DNA of 18,566 nt, taken from assembly GCA_002423495.1 (NCBI GenBank), contig DIWN01000040.1, forward strand, positions 167-18,732, read 5' to 3'. A program made the position numbers and the translations under genes. The notes under the pieces were generated by a model. That model saw only the letters and a program-made list of their open reading frames with translations, was not told where the DNA came from and did no database searches. Positions 1 to 8,400 of the stretch are shown piece after piece; the first letter of the stretch is position 1; each line of letters starts with the position of its first letter. Origin of the DNA: Anaerolineaceae bacterium UBA6105 (GTDB lineage: Bacteria; Chloroflexota; Anaerolineae; Anaerolineales; Anaerolineaceae).

Positions 1-396
1 GAGATCAGCCCCCTGCCCGAGAAGGCTGTGCGCCCCGAGCGACGCGCTCGTGGGGAACGCTCTGCCCGTGGTGGTCGGGATGAGTCGAGCTCGCGCAGAC
101 CGCGGGAAGCTAGTGGGCGCACCAAGCCGCGTGCCAACGTGCGTGGAAAACAGAGCGATGAAGAAGGTATGATCCGTCTCGAGATGGGACTTGGCAAGGT
201 GGATGGCTTGCGTCCGGCGGATGTGGTCGCCTCGATTGCTGGTACTGCTGGAATCCCGGGCACTTCCCTGGGAAGGATCTACATCCAAAATCACCGCACT
301 ACGGTCGATGTTTCAGAGGAATACCTCGAAAAGATCGTAGCAGCCAACACTAAATACAAAGTTCGCGGTCAGTCCTTTACCCTCATCAAAGGATAA
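1..396 (+). CDS. DEAD-box RNA helicase, C-terminal end (partial)
   Basis: This is the 3' part of a gene that begins before the window; frame 1 is open from base 1 to the TAA at 394-396 (131 residues). Residues about 10-55 are a disordered, Arg/Gly/Ser-rich basic linker. Residues about 57-131 match the DbpA-type RNA-binding domain that ends many bacterial DEAD-box helicases: GLGKVDGLRPADVV, GIPGTSLGRIYIQNHRTTVDV, then the closing KVRGQSFTLI strand. Such helicases use ATP to open short RNA duplexes during ribosome assembly or mRNA turnover; this domain chooses the RNA target. The helicase core itself is not visible, so the assignment rests on the tail. A GTG at base 28 is in frame but is internal. 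A terminator lies 27 bases after the stop. Confidence 0.82.
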   Translation, partial: EISPLPEKAVRPERRARGERSARGGRDESSSRRPREASGRTKPRANVRGKQSDEEGMIRLEMGLGKVDGLRPADVVASIAGTAGIPGTSLGRIYIQNHRTTVDVSEEYLEKIVAANTKYKVRGQSFTLIKG

Positions 397-422
397 GGGT
401 TTTCCCAAAGAATTTCACACAA

Positions 423-455
423 GAGCCAGGGTCATTCGCCCTGGCTTATTTTTTT
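423..455 (+). terminator. Rho-independent terminator of the helicase gene
   Basis: The arms AGCCAGGG (424-431) and CCCTGGCT (439-446) pair perfectly over 8 bp around a 7-base loop. They are followed by TATTTTTTT. It lies just after the helicase stop and ends that transcript. Confidence 0.9.
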
Positions 456-476
456 CTTCTGCCTGGAGGATCTTTG

Positions 477-503
477 CCTCTGCTTTTTCTTCCGTACCTC
501 TGC
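477..503 (+). repeat. Degenerate CCTCTGC direct repeat in a T-rich spacer
   Basis: CCTCTGC occurs at 477-483 and 497-503 within a pyrimidine-rich tract (about 448-560). On the other strand this reads GCAGAGG, the core of short dispersed intergenic repeats seen in several bacterial phyla. No gene is visible in the 397-669 spacer. The repeat call is tentative, since only two copies are present. Confidence 0.3.
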
Positions 504-628
504 GTTTTTTTGATCTGTCCATTTCTTTTAACCTGTCAGGGATTTAGGCTTTTTTTCCTGGGTGATAGTCATTGAGTTGTAAGGAACTTCCTGAGAGTCA
601 GAAAAGCCGATAGTGATGCGTGTCCTTC

Positions 629-637
629 TGTTATACT
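629..637 (+). promoter_or_regulatory. Extended -10 promoter for the DUF1576 operon
   Basis: TG-T-TATACT is an extended -10 element (TGn plus 5 of 6 bases of TATAAT). No good -35 hexamer is present, which is usual for extended -10 promoters. Transcription would begin near 644, giving a leader of about 26 bases that includes the Shine-Dalgarno sequence CAGGGAGA. Confidence 0.55.
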
Positions 638-669
638 AAAAAAAACTTGATGAAACAGGGAGATCATTG

Positions 670-2004
670 ATGCCCAAACATTCGGTACTCTTCAGAATCC
701 CCACCCCCGAACTACTGCCGAAACCCCGGACCGGATTTATCATTGTTACTGAACAGCAAAAGTTCAGGATTATGCTATATTTTGCCATCCTGACTCTGCT
801 TGCCGCGTTTTTCTTTAATTCTCCCCTTGAGATATTTCAAGGTCTGTGGCGCATAATAAAAAGCCCTTCCATCCTGCTTACTGATTATATGGTAGTGGGC
901 AATATCGGTTCGGCTTTTTTCAACAGCGGACTGCTGATGTTGGGCGCAATTCTTATCACCCGGCACAACAAGGTAACTTTAAGTGGACCTATCGTGGCAG
1001 CCATCTTTACTATTGGAGGTTTTGCGTTTTTTGGTAAGAATCTCTATAACGTATGTCCGATCATGGCTGGTGTATTGCTTTTTGCCAAACTTCGGCGTGA
1101 ACCTTTCAGAGCACTGATCCTTCCTGCTCTTTTTGGGACGGCACTGGGGCCTTTGGTGAGTCAGATCACTTTTGGTTTTGCTCTGCCCTTGACCATTTCT
1201 TTACCTTTGGGGATCCTTTCCGGGCTGGTTGCCGGAATGCTGCTGCCTCCCCTGGCTAATCACTTCATCCAATTTCATCAGGGTTACAATCTGTACAACA
1301 TCGGTTTCACGGCAGGTATCATCGGAATGTTGTTCATTTCGGTGTTTCGAGCTTTGGGTTTTCAGATCCCACCCGTTTCACAGGTCCTTGAAGACCATAC
1401 CATCGGATTACTTGTCTATCTGTGCCTGCTATTGCTTTCTATGGCTGCCATTGGATTTTGGTATGCCCGGAAATCCTGGCGCAATATGACTCATCTGTGG
1501 CGGATGCCAGGACAACTGGTGTCTGACTACATCAATTCTGACGGGTTTGGGCTTGTCTTGCTTAATATGGCAATTTTGGGTTGTGTTTCCATAGGTTACG
1601 TATTATTTGTTGGATCATCAGTTAGCGGACCGGTGATTGGAGGGATATTTACCGTAATTGGTTTTGGTGCATTCGGAAAACACCTGCGCAACACCGTGCC
1701 AATCATGCTGGGTGTTTTTGTGGCAAATTATGTCTTTGTCTGGGATGTGTCATCTATTGGTTCGGTTCTGGCAGCTCTTTTTGCCACGACTCTCGCTCCC
1801 ATTGCCGGTGCCTATGGAGTGATTCCGGGGATATTAGCTGGTTTTATCCATATGACTGTTGTGATGAATGTGGGGTATCTTCATGGCGGGGTCAACCTCT
1901 ATAACAACGGCTTTTCAGGTGGTTTTGTAGCTGCTTTAATGGTCCCAATCCTCAACTCAGTCATCTCAGTAATATTTCCTGCCCGAAAGGACTTCAATCA
2001 ATGA
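670..2004 (+). CDS. DUF1576 family multipass membrane protein
   Basis: A 444-residue, very hydrophobic protein of about 10 or more membrane segments, recognised as DUF1576, a family without a known function. It contains an internal duplication. Residues 106-136 (GPIVAAIFTIGGFAFFGK, then N..PIMAGV) match 320-349 (GPVIGGIFTVIGFGAFGK, then N..PIMLGV), and 205-219 (GYNLYNIGFTAGIIG) match 407-421 (GVNLYNNGFSGGFVA). Two-repeat membrane architecture is common among transporters, so transport is a reasonable inference but no substrate can be read. The start chosen is ATG 670, about 8 bases after GGGAG; a TTG at 667 is also in frame but less well placed. The stop overlaps the next gene by ATGA, so the two are co-translated. 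Confidence 0.85.
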   Translation: MPKHSVLFRIPTPELLPKPRTGFIIVTEQQKFRIMLYFAILTLLAAFFFNSPLEIFQGLWRIIKSPSILLTDYMVVGNIGSAFFNSGLLMLGAILITRHNKVTLSGPIVAAIFTIGGFAFFGKNLYNVCPIMAGVLLFAKLRREPFRALILPALFGTALGPLVSQITFGFALPLTISLPLGILSGLVAGMLLPPLANHFIQFHQGYNLYNIGFTAGIIGMLFISVFRALGFQIPPVSQVLEDHTIGLLVYLCLLLLSMAAIGFWYARKSWRNMTHLWRMPGQLVSDYINSDGFGLVLLNMAILGCVSIGYVLFVGSSVSGPVIGGIFTVIGFGAFGKHLRNTVPIMLGVFVANYVFVWDVSSIGSVLAALFATTLAPIAGAYGVIPGILAGFIHMTVVMNVGYLHGGVNLYNNGFSGGFVAALMVPILNSVISVIFPARKDFNQ

Positions 2005-2336
2005 AGAATCAAGCAAAATCTATCAAAATCTTGGAAGAACTCATCCGCTATTTCACCTGCAATGGGATTGTAGACCTTGCCGTCCGATACACCAGCACCA
2101 ATGAGACCTTGATAATTAGTGTATCCGGTGAAACAGCGACTCCTCCAAAAGACATCGCAGAACTGGAAAGCCTCCTTAAAACCCCCCGAAGGCTCGAATT
2201 CGAAGAATATTACTGGTCACTATTAGGTGCCTCAACCACGCGAAATGAGCTGGATATCTTGGGCACTCTTGTTGACGACGCTCGGGTAACCTATGAAAAC
2301 GGAATAATGACGGTAAGGGTCGAGCGGATGGAATGA
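2001..2336 (+). CDS. Small soluble protein coupled to the DUF1576 gene, function unknown
   Basis: A 111-residue protein with no signal peptide or membrane segment, presumably cytoplasmic. Its ATG lies inside the stop of the upstream gene (ATGA overlap at 2001-2004), and AAAGGA sits about 10 bases upstream of it. The pattern is an N-terminal helix (ILEELIRYF), two strands around residues 24-43 (VDLAVRYTS, LIISVSGE), a charged helical middle (about 48-85) and a final helix and strand (NELDILGTLVDD, IMTVRVERM). I recognise no motif or catalytic residue. Tight coupling suggests that it works with, or regulates, the membrane protein, but this is inference only. No terminator is evident directly after the gene. 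Confidence 0.75.
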   Translation: MKNQAKSIKILEELIRYFTCNGIVDLAVRYTSTNETLIISVSGETATPPKDIAELESLLKTPRRLEFEEYYWSLLGASTTRNELDILGTLVDDARVTYENGIMTVRVERME

Positions 2337-2393
2337 TACACAGCCAGATATATTCAGCTGGAACAGTTTCTGGGGCATCAAAGAAACCTCTCT

Positions 2394-2422
2394 TTGACAT
2401 CGAATATATACTCTGCTATTCT
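2394..2422 (+). promoter_or_regulatory. Sigma-70-like promoter of the SPFH gene
   Basis: A perfect -35 TTGACA (2394-2399), a 17-bp spacer and -10 TATTCT (2417-2422) preceded by TGC (extended -10). The predicted start near 2429 leaves a leader of about 45 bases ending in AAGGAG, 4 bases before the ATG. Confidence 0.75.
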
Positions 2423-2473
2423 AAAGGTGTGAACTGAATAAGCAGTCATGGATTCTGAGAATAAGGAGCAATT

Positions 2474-3295
2474 ATGAGAACTATAGTAACACCCCTTTTT
2501 ACCTTAAGACCCTACGAACGGGGTATCCAGGAAACCATGGGTAAATACACCCGTTTTGTGCATCCTGGTCTGGGCTTTCAAGTGCCTTTCGTGCAATTGG
2601 TGCGCGTGCGCGATATTCGCGAACACACCATGGACATCATGCCCCAATCCGTCATTACCAAGGACAATGTCGAAATCTCGGTTGATGGCGTCATGTGGGT
2701 ACGTCCATCTGCTGATGAAGAAGCCATCAAACGCACTTTCTATAACATCGATGATTGGAAGCGGGCTGTCATCCAATTGGCAATGACCAACCTGCGCCAG
2801 GAGTTCGGCGACCTGACCCTGGACGAGAGCCTGGTTGCCAGGGAGAAAATCGCCAATAATCTCAAAAGTATTTTGGGCAACTTTGCAGTGGAATGGGGCT
2901 TGACAGTAAGCAAGGTGGAAATCCGCCTGATCGACCCGCCTGAAGATATCAAGAAGGCCATGCACAAGCAGAAAACCGCTGAGCAGGAACGACGCTCTAT
3001 GCGATTGTTGGCAACGGGTGAGTTTGAGGCGGCTGAGCAGCAGAAACTGGCCGCTATCCAGCGTGCTGAAGGCGAACGAGAGGCAGCCATCATGGTTGCT
3101 GAAGGTCGGGCAGAGGCAATCAGACTGGTCAATGAGTCAGCTGAGAAGTACTTTGTCGGTAATGCCCAGGCTTTGAAGCAGATTGAAATGGTGGAAACCT
3201 CGTTGAAGGATAACGCCAAGGTAATTCTGACGGATAAGGGCATCACACCCACGCTGTTTCTGGGCGAGCTGCCAATAACCGAGAAGAAGCGCTAA
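2474..3295 (+). CDS. SPFH/band-7 domain protein (slipin/stomatin-like) without N-terminal anchor
   Basis: A 273-residue protein. Residues about 10-160 form the SPFH (band 7/PHB) domain, with PYERGIQETMGKYTRFVHPG at the front and the family phrase VITKDNVEISVDGV at 60-73. Residues about 160-225 form a long charged helix rich in Ala and Glu (AEQQKLAAIQRAEGEREAA) of the kind that drives oligomerisation. Family members build ring-like scaffolds at membranes, often with proteases or NfeD partners. Relatives usually open with a membrane-inserted helix; this one starts straight in the domain. An in-frame TAA at 2462-2464 rules out a longer form. No nfeD gene is adjacent. AAGGAG lies 4 bases before the ATG, and the gene is monocistronic with its own promoter and terminator. 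Confidence 0.88.
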   Translation: MRTIVTPLFTLRPYERGIQETMGKYTRFVHPGLGFQVPFVQLVRVRDIREHTMDIMPQSVITKDNVEISVDGVMWVRPSADEEAIKRTFYNIDDWKRAVIQLAMTNLRQEFGDLTLDESLVAREKIANNLKSILGNFAVEWGLTVSKVEIRLIDPPEDIKKAMHKQKTAEQERRSMRLLATGEFEAAEQQKLAAIQRAEGEREAAIMVAEGRAEAIRLVNESAEKYFVGNAQALKQIEMVETSLKDNAKVILTDKGITPTLFLGELPITEKKR

Positions 3296-3410
3296 TGTCG
3301 GGTTCTGCCTTCGCCCGGTTCGTTCGGGCAGGGGCTGCCGTTGTATGGCACATCCATCGTAAAACCGGCTCATCCATTCTCATTCTGAGAAGATGATGGA
3401 CACAACAATA

Positions 3411-3442
3411 AGATCTGGTCAGCGCAGCTGATCAGATCTTTT
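3411..3442. terminator. Terminator hairpin between converging SPFH and rtcB genes
   Basis: AGATCTGGTCAGC (3411-3423) pairs with GCTGATCAGATCT (3427-3439) over 13 bp with one G-U pair and a 3-base loop. TTTTA follows on the plus strand and TTATTGTTG on the minus strand. It can therefore stop the SPFH transcript and probably the opposing rtcB transcript. Confidence 0.8.
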
Positions 3443-3468
3443 AGTGTCCGAATAAAGGCATTTCTTCG

Positions 3469-4560
3469 CTATTTCCGTCCGGCTTTGAAGTTGTAAATCG
3501 GTTTGAGATGTGATTCGATTGAAACCGTATCTTGAATTGCTTTGACGATTTCTGCTGTCGGTTTGTAGGCCATTGGGGCTTCGTCGAGGGTTTCACGACC
3601 GACAGTAGTCGAGAAGACATCCCTCATGGATGCTTGAAAATCGTTCAGGTTCAGGGTTCGCATGGCTTCTTTTCTGCCAACCAAACGCCCCACTCCATGG
3701 GGCGCGGAATTATTCCAATCACTATTCCCTTTACCCACGCAAATTAGCGAGCCATCGCGCATGTTCAAGGGGATGATCAGTTTTTCCCCTTTTCTTGCCG
3801 AGACCGCCCCTTTGCGGATGATGTTATCTGAGGCATTAATGTAGTTGTGGATAGTCTGAAAGGTTGACCCTCCGATACCGAAGCGCTGGTTGATATATTT
3901 GCCCATGGTTTGGCGATTCAGACTGGCGTATTCCTGGCACAAACGCATATCGTGCAGGTATTTTTGTGCCAACTCACCCTTCAGGTACTTCAACTGCTTT
4001 GGAACCTCGGCTTTGCAGGTTCTTTCGGCCAGTTTTTGGTAGTAATCCGCGACTTGTTTGCCCACATTGCGGCTTCCGGAATGGATCACCAGGAAGATTT
4101 CGCCGCTTTTTTCGTCGATATCCAGTTCAATGAAGTGATTGCCACCGCCGAGTGTGCCGACCTGCCTGTCTATAACCGAATTTTTGATCTCGTCGAAACA
4201 CAGCAACTCGCGCATGAAAGCAGCATATTCTACAGGTTGCTTCCAGGAATTGAACCCCGCGGGGATTTCGTGCACTAACCGGTCGAAAGATTTGAGGTCA
4301 AAATCCTGCACCCCAAGGCTTTCCACGTACATGCCGCAGCCGATATCCACCCCAACCAGGTTCGGTACGACAAAATCCCGCAACACAGCCGTAAAACCGA
4401 TCGTACAGCCAGCTCCCCAGTGATAATCGGGCATGATCCTGACCTTATTACCCTCAACAAAAGGCTGATCCATCAAAACCTGGATTTGCTCGACTGCCTT
4501 CTCATCGCGGAGCTCAGAGAAGACCTTGGCTGTGCCGTAGTTTCCTTTGACTTCAAACAT
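3469..4560 (-). CDS. rtcB: RtcB-family RNA ligase (short bacterial form)
   Basis: A 363-residue Mn/GTP-dependent RNA ligase of the RtcB family, which joins 3'-phosphate or 2',3'-cyclic phosphate ends to 5'-OH ends in RNA repair and splicing. The metal-binding and catalytic set is complete: VGVDIGCGM with D72 and C75, GTLGGGNHFIE with H142, IHSGSRNVG with H160, TIHNYIN with H238, and SAPHGVGR with H288, the histidine that takes GMP. It is shorter than the E. coli and archaeal forms (about 400-480 aa) but no motif is missing. GAGGA lies about 5 bases before the ATG. A weak promoter (TTGATT, 16 bp, TAGAAT, 4576-4603 minus) is possible. No rtcA or archease gene is nearby, so its RNA target cannot be inferred. 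Confidence 0.93.
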   Translation of the reverse strand: MFEVKGNYGTAKVFSELRDEKAVEQIQVLMDQPFVEGNKVRIMPDYHWGAGCTIGFTAVLRDFVVPNLVGVDIGCGMYVESLGVQDFDLKSFDRLVHEIPAGFNSWKQPVEYAAFMRELLCFDEIKNSVIDRQVGTLGGGNHFIELDIDEKSGEIFLVIHSGSRNVGKQVADYYQKLAERTCKAEVPKQLKYLKGELAQKYLHDMRLCQEYASLNRQTMGKYINQRFGIGGSTFQTIHNYINASDNIIRKGAVSARKGEKLIIPLNMRDGSLICVGKGNSDWNNSAPHGVGRLVGRKEAMRTLNLNDFQASMRDVFSTTVGRETLDEAPMAYKPTAEIVKAIQDTVSIESHLKPIYNFKAGRK

Positions 4561-4737
4561 AGTTTCCTCACACCTATTCTATAGAAAATTCGACAAAAAT
4601 CAAAATCCATCGAACAGGTGCTTCGCAATCCCGGTGTTCAGGGAGCTATGTACTTTGATTCTTTGAGCTGATAAAAAGTCAGGCAGTCGATTCGATTGAA
4701 TAAGGTAGAATTCAAATCATCGATCAAAAAGGAAAAA

Positions 4738-5319
4738 ATGGAATTCAAAGACTCAAAAACATACCAAAACCTGGTGAACTCGTTTGCGGGTGAGTCACAA
4801 GCACGCAATCGCTACTCGTTTTACACTGAGGTTGCTGAAAAAGAAGGCTTACTGCACGTAGCCGCAATTTTTACGGAAACAGCTGACAATGAAAGTGCGC
4901 ACGCCAAGATTTTTTACGATCACATCATCCGCCATCTTGGCGCCGTGATCATTCATGTCGATGCGGACTATCCCGCCTCGGTTGGCTCCACCTGGGAAAA
5001 TCTTGAAGCTGCTGCTGCAGGGGAGCACGAGGAATTCACCCTGCTCTACAAAAACGCTGCTGAAGTTGCCAAAGAAGAGGGCTACGACAAGATTGCCGAA
5101 TCTTTCACTGAGATTGCCGAAGTGGAAGAACAGCACTACCTGCGCTACAAAGCCCTGGCTGAGCTGGTCAAGGACGGCAATTTCTTCAAACGCGAGCACA
5201 AGGTTTATTGGAAGTGCCGCAACTGCGGTTATGTCCATGAGGGCGAAGAAGCCCCCAAGGTCTGCCCAGCCTGCAAGCACGCGCAAAAGTACTTTGAGGT
5301 TACTAACTTCGAGCACTAA
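4738..5319 (+). CDS. rbr: Rubrerythrin
   Basis: A 193-residue non-heme diiron peroxidase that removes hydrogen peroxide in anaerobes. Residues 1-145 form the four-helix diiron bundle: FAGESQARNRY with E19, TADNESAHAK with E52 and H55, GEHEEF around E96-E99, and EIAEVEEQHYLRY near residues 125-137. Residues 157-186 are the rubredoxin-like domain with its four iron ligands (C160, C163, C176, C179), which passes electrons to the diiron site. The start at ATG 4738 follows AAGGAA and matches the usual family beginning; an upstream in-frame TTG at 4696 would add 14 atypical residues. The gene stands alone and its partner reductase or rubredoxin is not in the window. I saw no clear PerR box or promoter in 4561-4737. 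Confidence 0.95.
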   Translation: MEFKDSKTYQNLVNSFAGESQARNRYSFYTEVAEKEGLLHVAAIFTETADNESAHAKIFYDHIIRHLGAVIIHVDADYPASVGSTWENLEAAAAGEHEEFTLLYKNAAEVAKEEGYDKIAESFTEIAEVEEQHYLRYKALAELVKDGNFFKREHKVYWKCRNCGYVHEGEEAPKVCPACKHAQKYFEVTNFEH

Positions 5320-5372
5320 ACCGAATTTCAAGCGCTCCAGCCACCCCCTGTGAGTGGTAAATGGATATTAAG

Positions 5373-5402
5373 AGAGGCTGACTTTAAAGTCAGCCTCTTT
5401 GA
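5373..5402. terminator. Bidirectional terminator between rubrerythrin and the GH13 gene
   Basis: AGAGGCTGACTTT (5373-5385) and AAAGTCAGCCTCT (5386-5398) form a perfect 13-bp inverted repeat. Short T tracts follow on both strands (TTG on plus, TCTTAATAT on minus). It sits between converging genes. Confidence 0.8.
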
Positions 5403-5421
5403 GTAAAGCTTTGGTTATGGA

Positions 5422-8400
5422 TTAGCGGGATATCAGCGGCAGGTAGAGCTTGAAAGGCAGTGGATCCACATATTCGGTCGTGAAGAATAGCGGGTAACTT
5501 ACCTGCTGCGTATCGCCTCCGGCATCGACCAAACCGCTCAGACCCACCCCAATCAATGCCGAGGACGGCAAACTATCTGTCGGGGTGATGGTCATTTCAT
5601 TGGTTAGCGTGTCAAAACTGCAGGTTGCCGGGATCAGATCGGAGGGGTCAGGTTCCACCCACACATCCGGGCAGGCACTGGCAGCCATCGCCTGGCTCCA
5701 GGTGACCACAATTGAAGCATCGACCGGTACATCTGTCGCGCTATTGACCGGGGAAGTGCTGATCACGATCGGGTCGCGCCAGTTGAGGACGGTGTAGGCG
5801 TAGGTTTGGGTGCCATCCGTGCCATAGTCGACTGTAATGGGCAGGTTGGTAAGTTCTTCATTGCCATCCGCGCCTTTCATGACCGTTTCCCAGTTGCCGC
5901 GAGTGACCTTGAACTCAAAAGCTGTGCCGTCCAGGATATCGGCAGTGTAGGTCCAGAGGGTGTTGCTGACTTTGGTCATTGCCACCGCGCCGGGATTCCA
6001 ATCGCCCACGGCTGGGTGACTGCCAACCAGGTAAAGCACTCCAGGGGTCCACTCAGGCACGGTTATTTCAAATGTTACCGCCACCAGTTTGGCTTCAGCG
6101 GTTTGTGAGACGGTGTTGGAAGGCACGCTGGGATTGAAACTGGTATCCAGCGCGATCACGTAATAGTAATAAAGCTGATCCGTGACTACGGTGGTGTCGG
6201 TGTAGGTCAGGTTGGGCGCCAGTATGCGGTCAATCTTGCTGAAAGTGATATTGTCAGTGGAGCGGTAGATGTCGTAGGCGTAAACTTCCAAGTCGTCTAT
6301 GGATTCAGTCCAGCTCAGCGAGATGGAAGACGCGCTCCAGTCGGCTACAGAAAGAACCGGGGCAGATGGGGGAGTGAGGTCGGTTGAGGGGTTAACAGTC
6401 AGATCGCCTGCTTTTGTTTGATCATAGGGGTCCATAACCAGCCCGCCTTCATAGGCGTATACCCAGGAAACGGCGCCATCGGTGGAGTAGCGGTAGAGGT
6501 AATCAAACTCGCCTAACATCTCGGGCAGCAGGGTTCCGACAAATTCATCGTTATTGCCTGCCTGGGTGTTAAACACTGCATCATACCAGGTCCAGTCCAT
6601 ATTACCGCGTGGATCGCTTCCATCCGGACCATAACCCACCTGCGCCAGCAGACCGGGGGTGGCACCGGGTTCTGAGGTGACGCCATCAATCCAGACCTGA
6701 CCATAAATGTTTTCGGTCGGGGTGACGCCGATGATGTGTTCGGTGGCAAGTGGCCATTGCAAATTTGCCCAACCGATGGTGTAAGCCGGCAGGGCTGTGA
6801 CTTCGTTGGAAGGCCCACTAAGCATTCCGCTGGGGGTGGTCTTTGCGATCACAATGTAATAGACACGCTGCCCTGGCGTCAGACCGGTATCGGTGAAAGT
6901 TGTATTGCTTGTCTCGCCCACGAGCTCATAACCACCACCGGAGAGGTTGCTGCGATAGACCTGGTAGGCATCGGCGCTTATGGCGGCGCTCCAGGCCAGG
7001 GAGACCGAATCCGCACCAGTGTTGGTAACCTCCAGATCGATAACCGGCTCAGGTGGTGCAGCGATAAATCCGCTTGAAACAAGCACGGCGCCGCTATTAG
7101 CCGGGACGATAATGTTTTCCACCATACCGCTTGTGCTGATGGCGTAAGTATTGGTGCTGAGCACATCTGACAAATTTGTCAGGTAGGGCAAGTAGCCATC
7201 CACATTCAGCGAAACCTGTTGTGGGCTACTGCTACGGTTGACAACTATGATGGCTGCACCATAGGTAGGTACGTGTCTGCCGTAAGCATAGAGCGCGTTC
7301 TCGTTATCCACCAAAAGGGTGCGGTAGTCACCCGTTCGCAGGGCAACGTGATTATTTCGGGCAGCGGTCAGTGTTGAGTAATAGCCGAAAAGTTCAGCCT
7401 GTGCCGTCGGGCTTTGTAAGTGTGTGTAGAAAGGCGTCCCGGTCTCATCCAGCCATGGGTAAGGCTGACGGTTGTAGGGGTCATCCTGCCAGACGCCGCT
7501 GCCGTCCTTGGCAACAGGCCCAACCAGGCCGATTTCGTCACCGTAGTAGATGGTCGGGGCACCGGGCATAGTCATCTGCACCAAAGCCGCACCCTTTAGT
7601 TTCTCAATTGCGGGGGTCCAGTTGTAGTTTGGATCCAGGTAACCGGCTGGCTCCATGGCGTTTGTGTTTTCGTCCAGCATGAACAAGGCACGGTTGGTGT
7701 CGTGGCTGCCAAAGAGGTTCATCATGGCATAGAAGGCTTCGGGGGCGTAGCGTTCCTGCAGGTTGAGGATGCGTTCGTCGAACTGCTCCATGGTCAGGGG
7801 TGCCAGGGCGCCTGCCGAAGAACCGGTGTTGTGGTCGTTGTCGGTGAAGGTGCTGTCGCGCCAGAGGGAGAGCACGGCCGAGCTGAACTGATAGTTCATA
7901 ACCGCGTCCCACTCGCCGCCCAGCAGCCAGCTGTTGGCGACGCCCCATTCCTCGCCAGTGATGTAGCCTTGGGGATTGACTGCATGAACCGTATCGCGGA
8001 AGCCTTCCCAGTAATCATTTGTTGGGTCATTGATTGTGCCGGGGTCCACGTCGCCGGCGACATCCAGGCGCCAGCCGTCCGCGGTGAGCATCCAGTGACC
8101 TGCCACGGTGGTTTCGGGATTGTCCTGGTTATCCCAGATCCAGGCTCTCACTTCCGGATTGCTGGAATTGAGCTTGGGCAGGGAGTCGTAACCCCACCAG
8201 GATTCGTAATTGGCGGCATTGGGCGTGCCGTCGGAACCCACGCAGGGACCCGTGCCGGCGGGCACATCGGTGAAATAGAACCAGTCACGGTATTCAGAAG
8301 TGGGGCTTTCGCAGGCGCCAATTTCAGTATAACGCTCATAGCGGTCGAGGTATTTTGAGTCGGACGAGACGTGGTTGAACACGCCATCCACGATCAGGTG

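Noticed and set aside
28..396. GTG 28 as the start of a separate 122-aa gene
   Set aside because: The frame is open to base 1, and the content is the linker and RNA-binding tail of a helicase.
4696..4737. Longer rubrerythrin start at TTG 4696
   Set aside because: It adds 14 residues not typical of the family; ATG 4738 has AAGGAA just before it and starts like other rubrerythrins.
7702..8358. Plus-strand 218-aa frame opposite the GH13 gene
   Set aside because: It is antisense to the conserved catalytic barrel, with no ribosome site and no recognisable domain.
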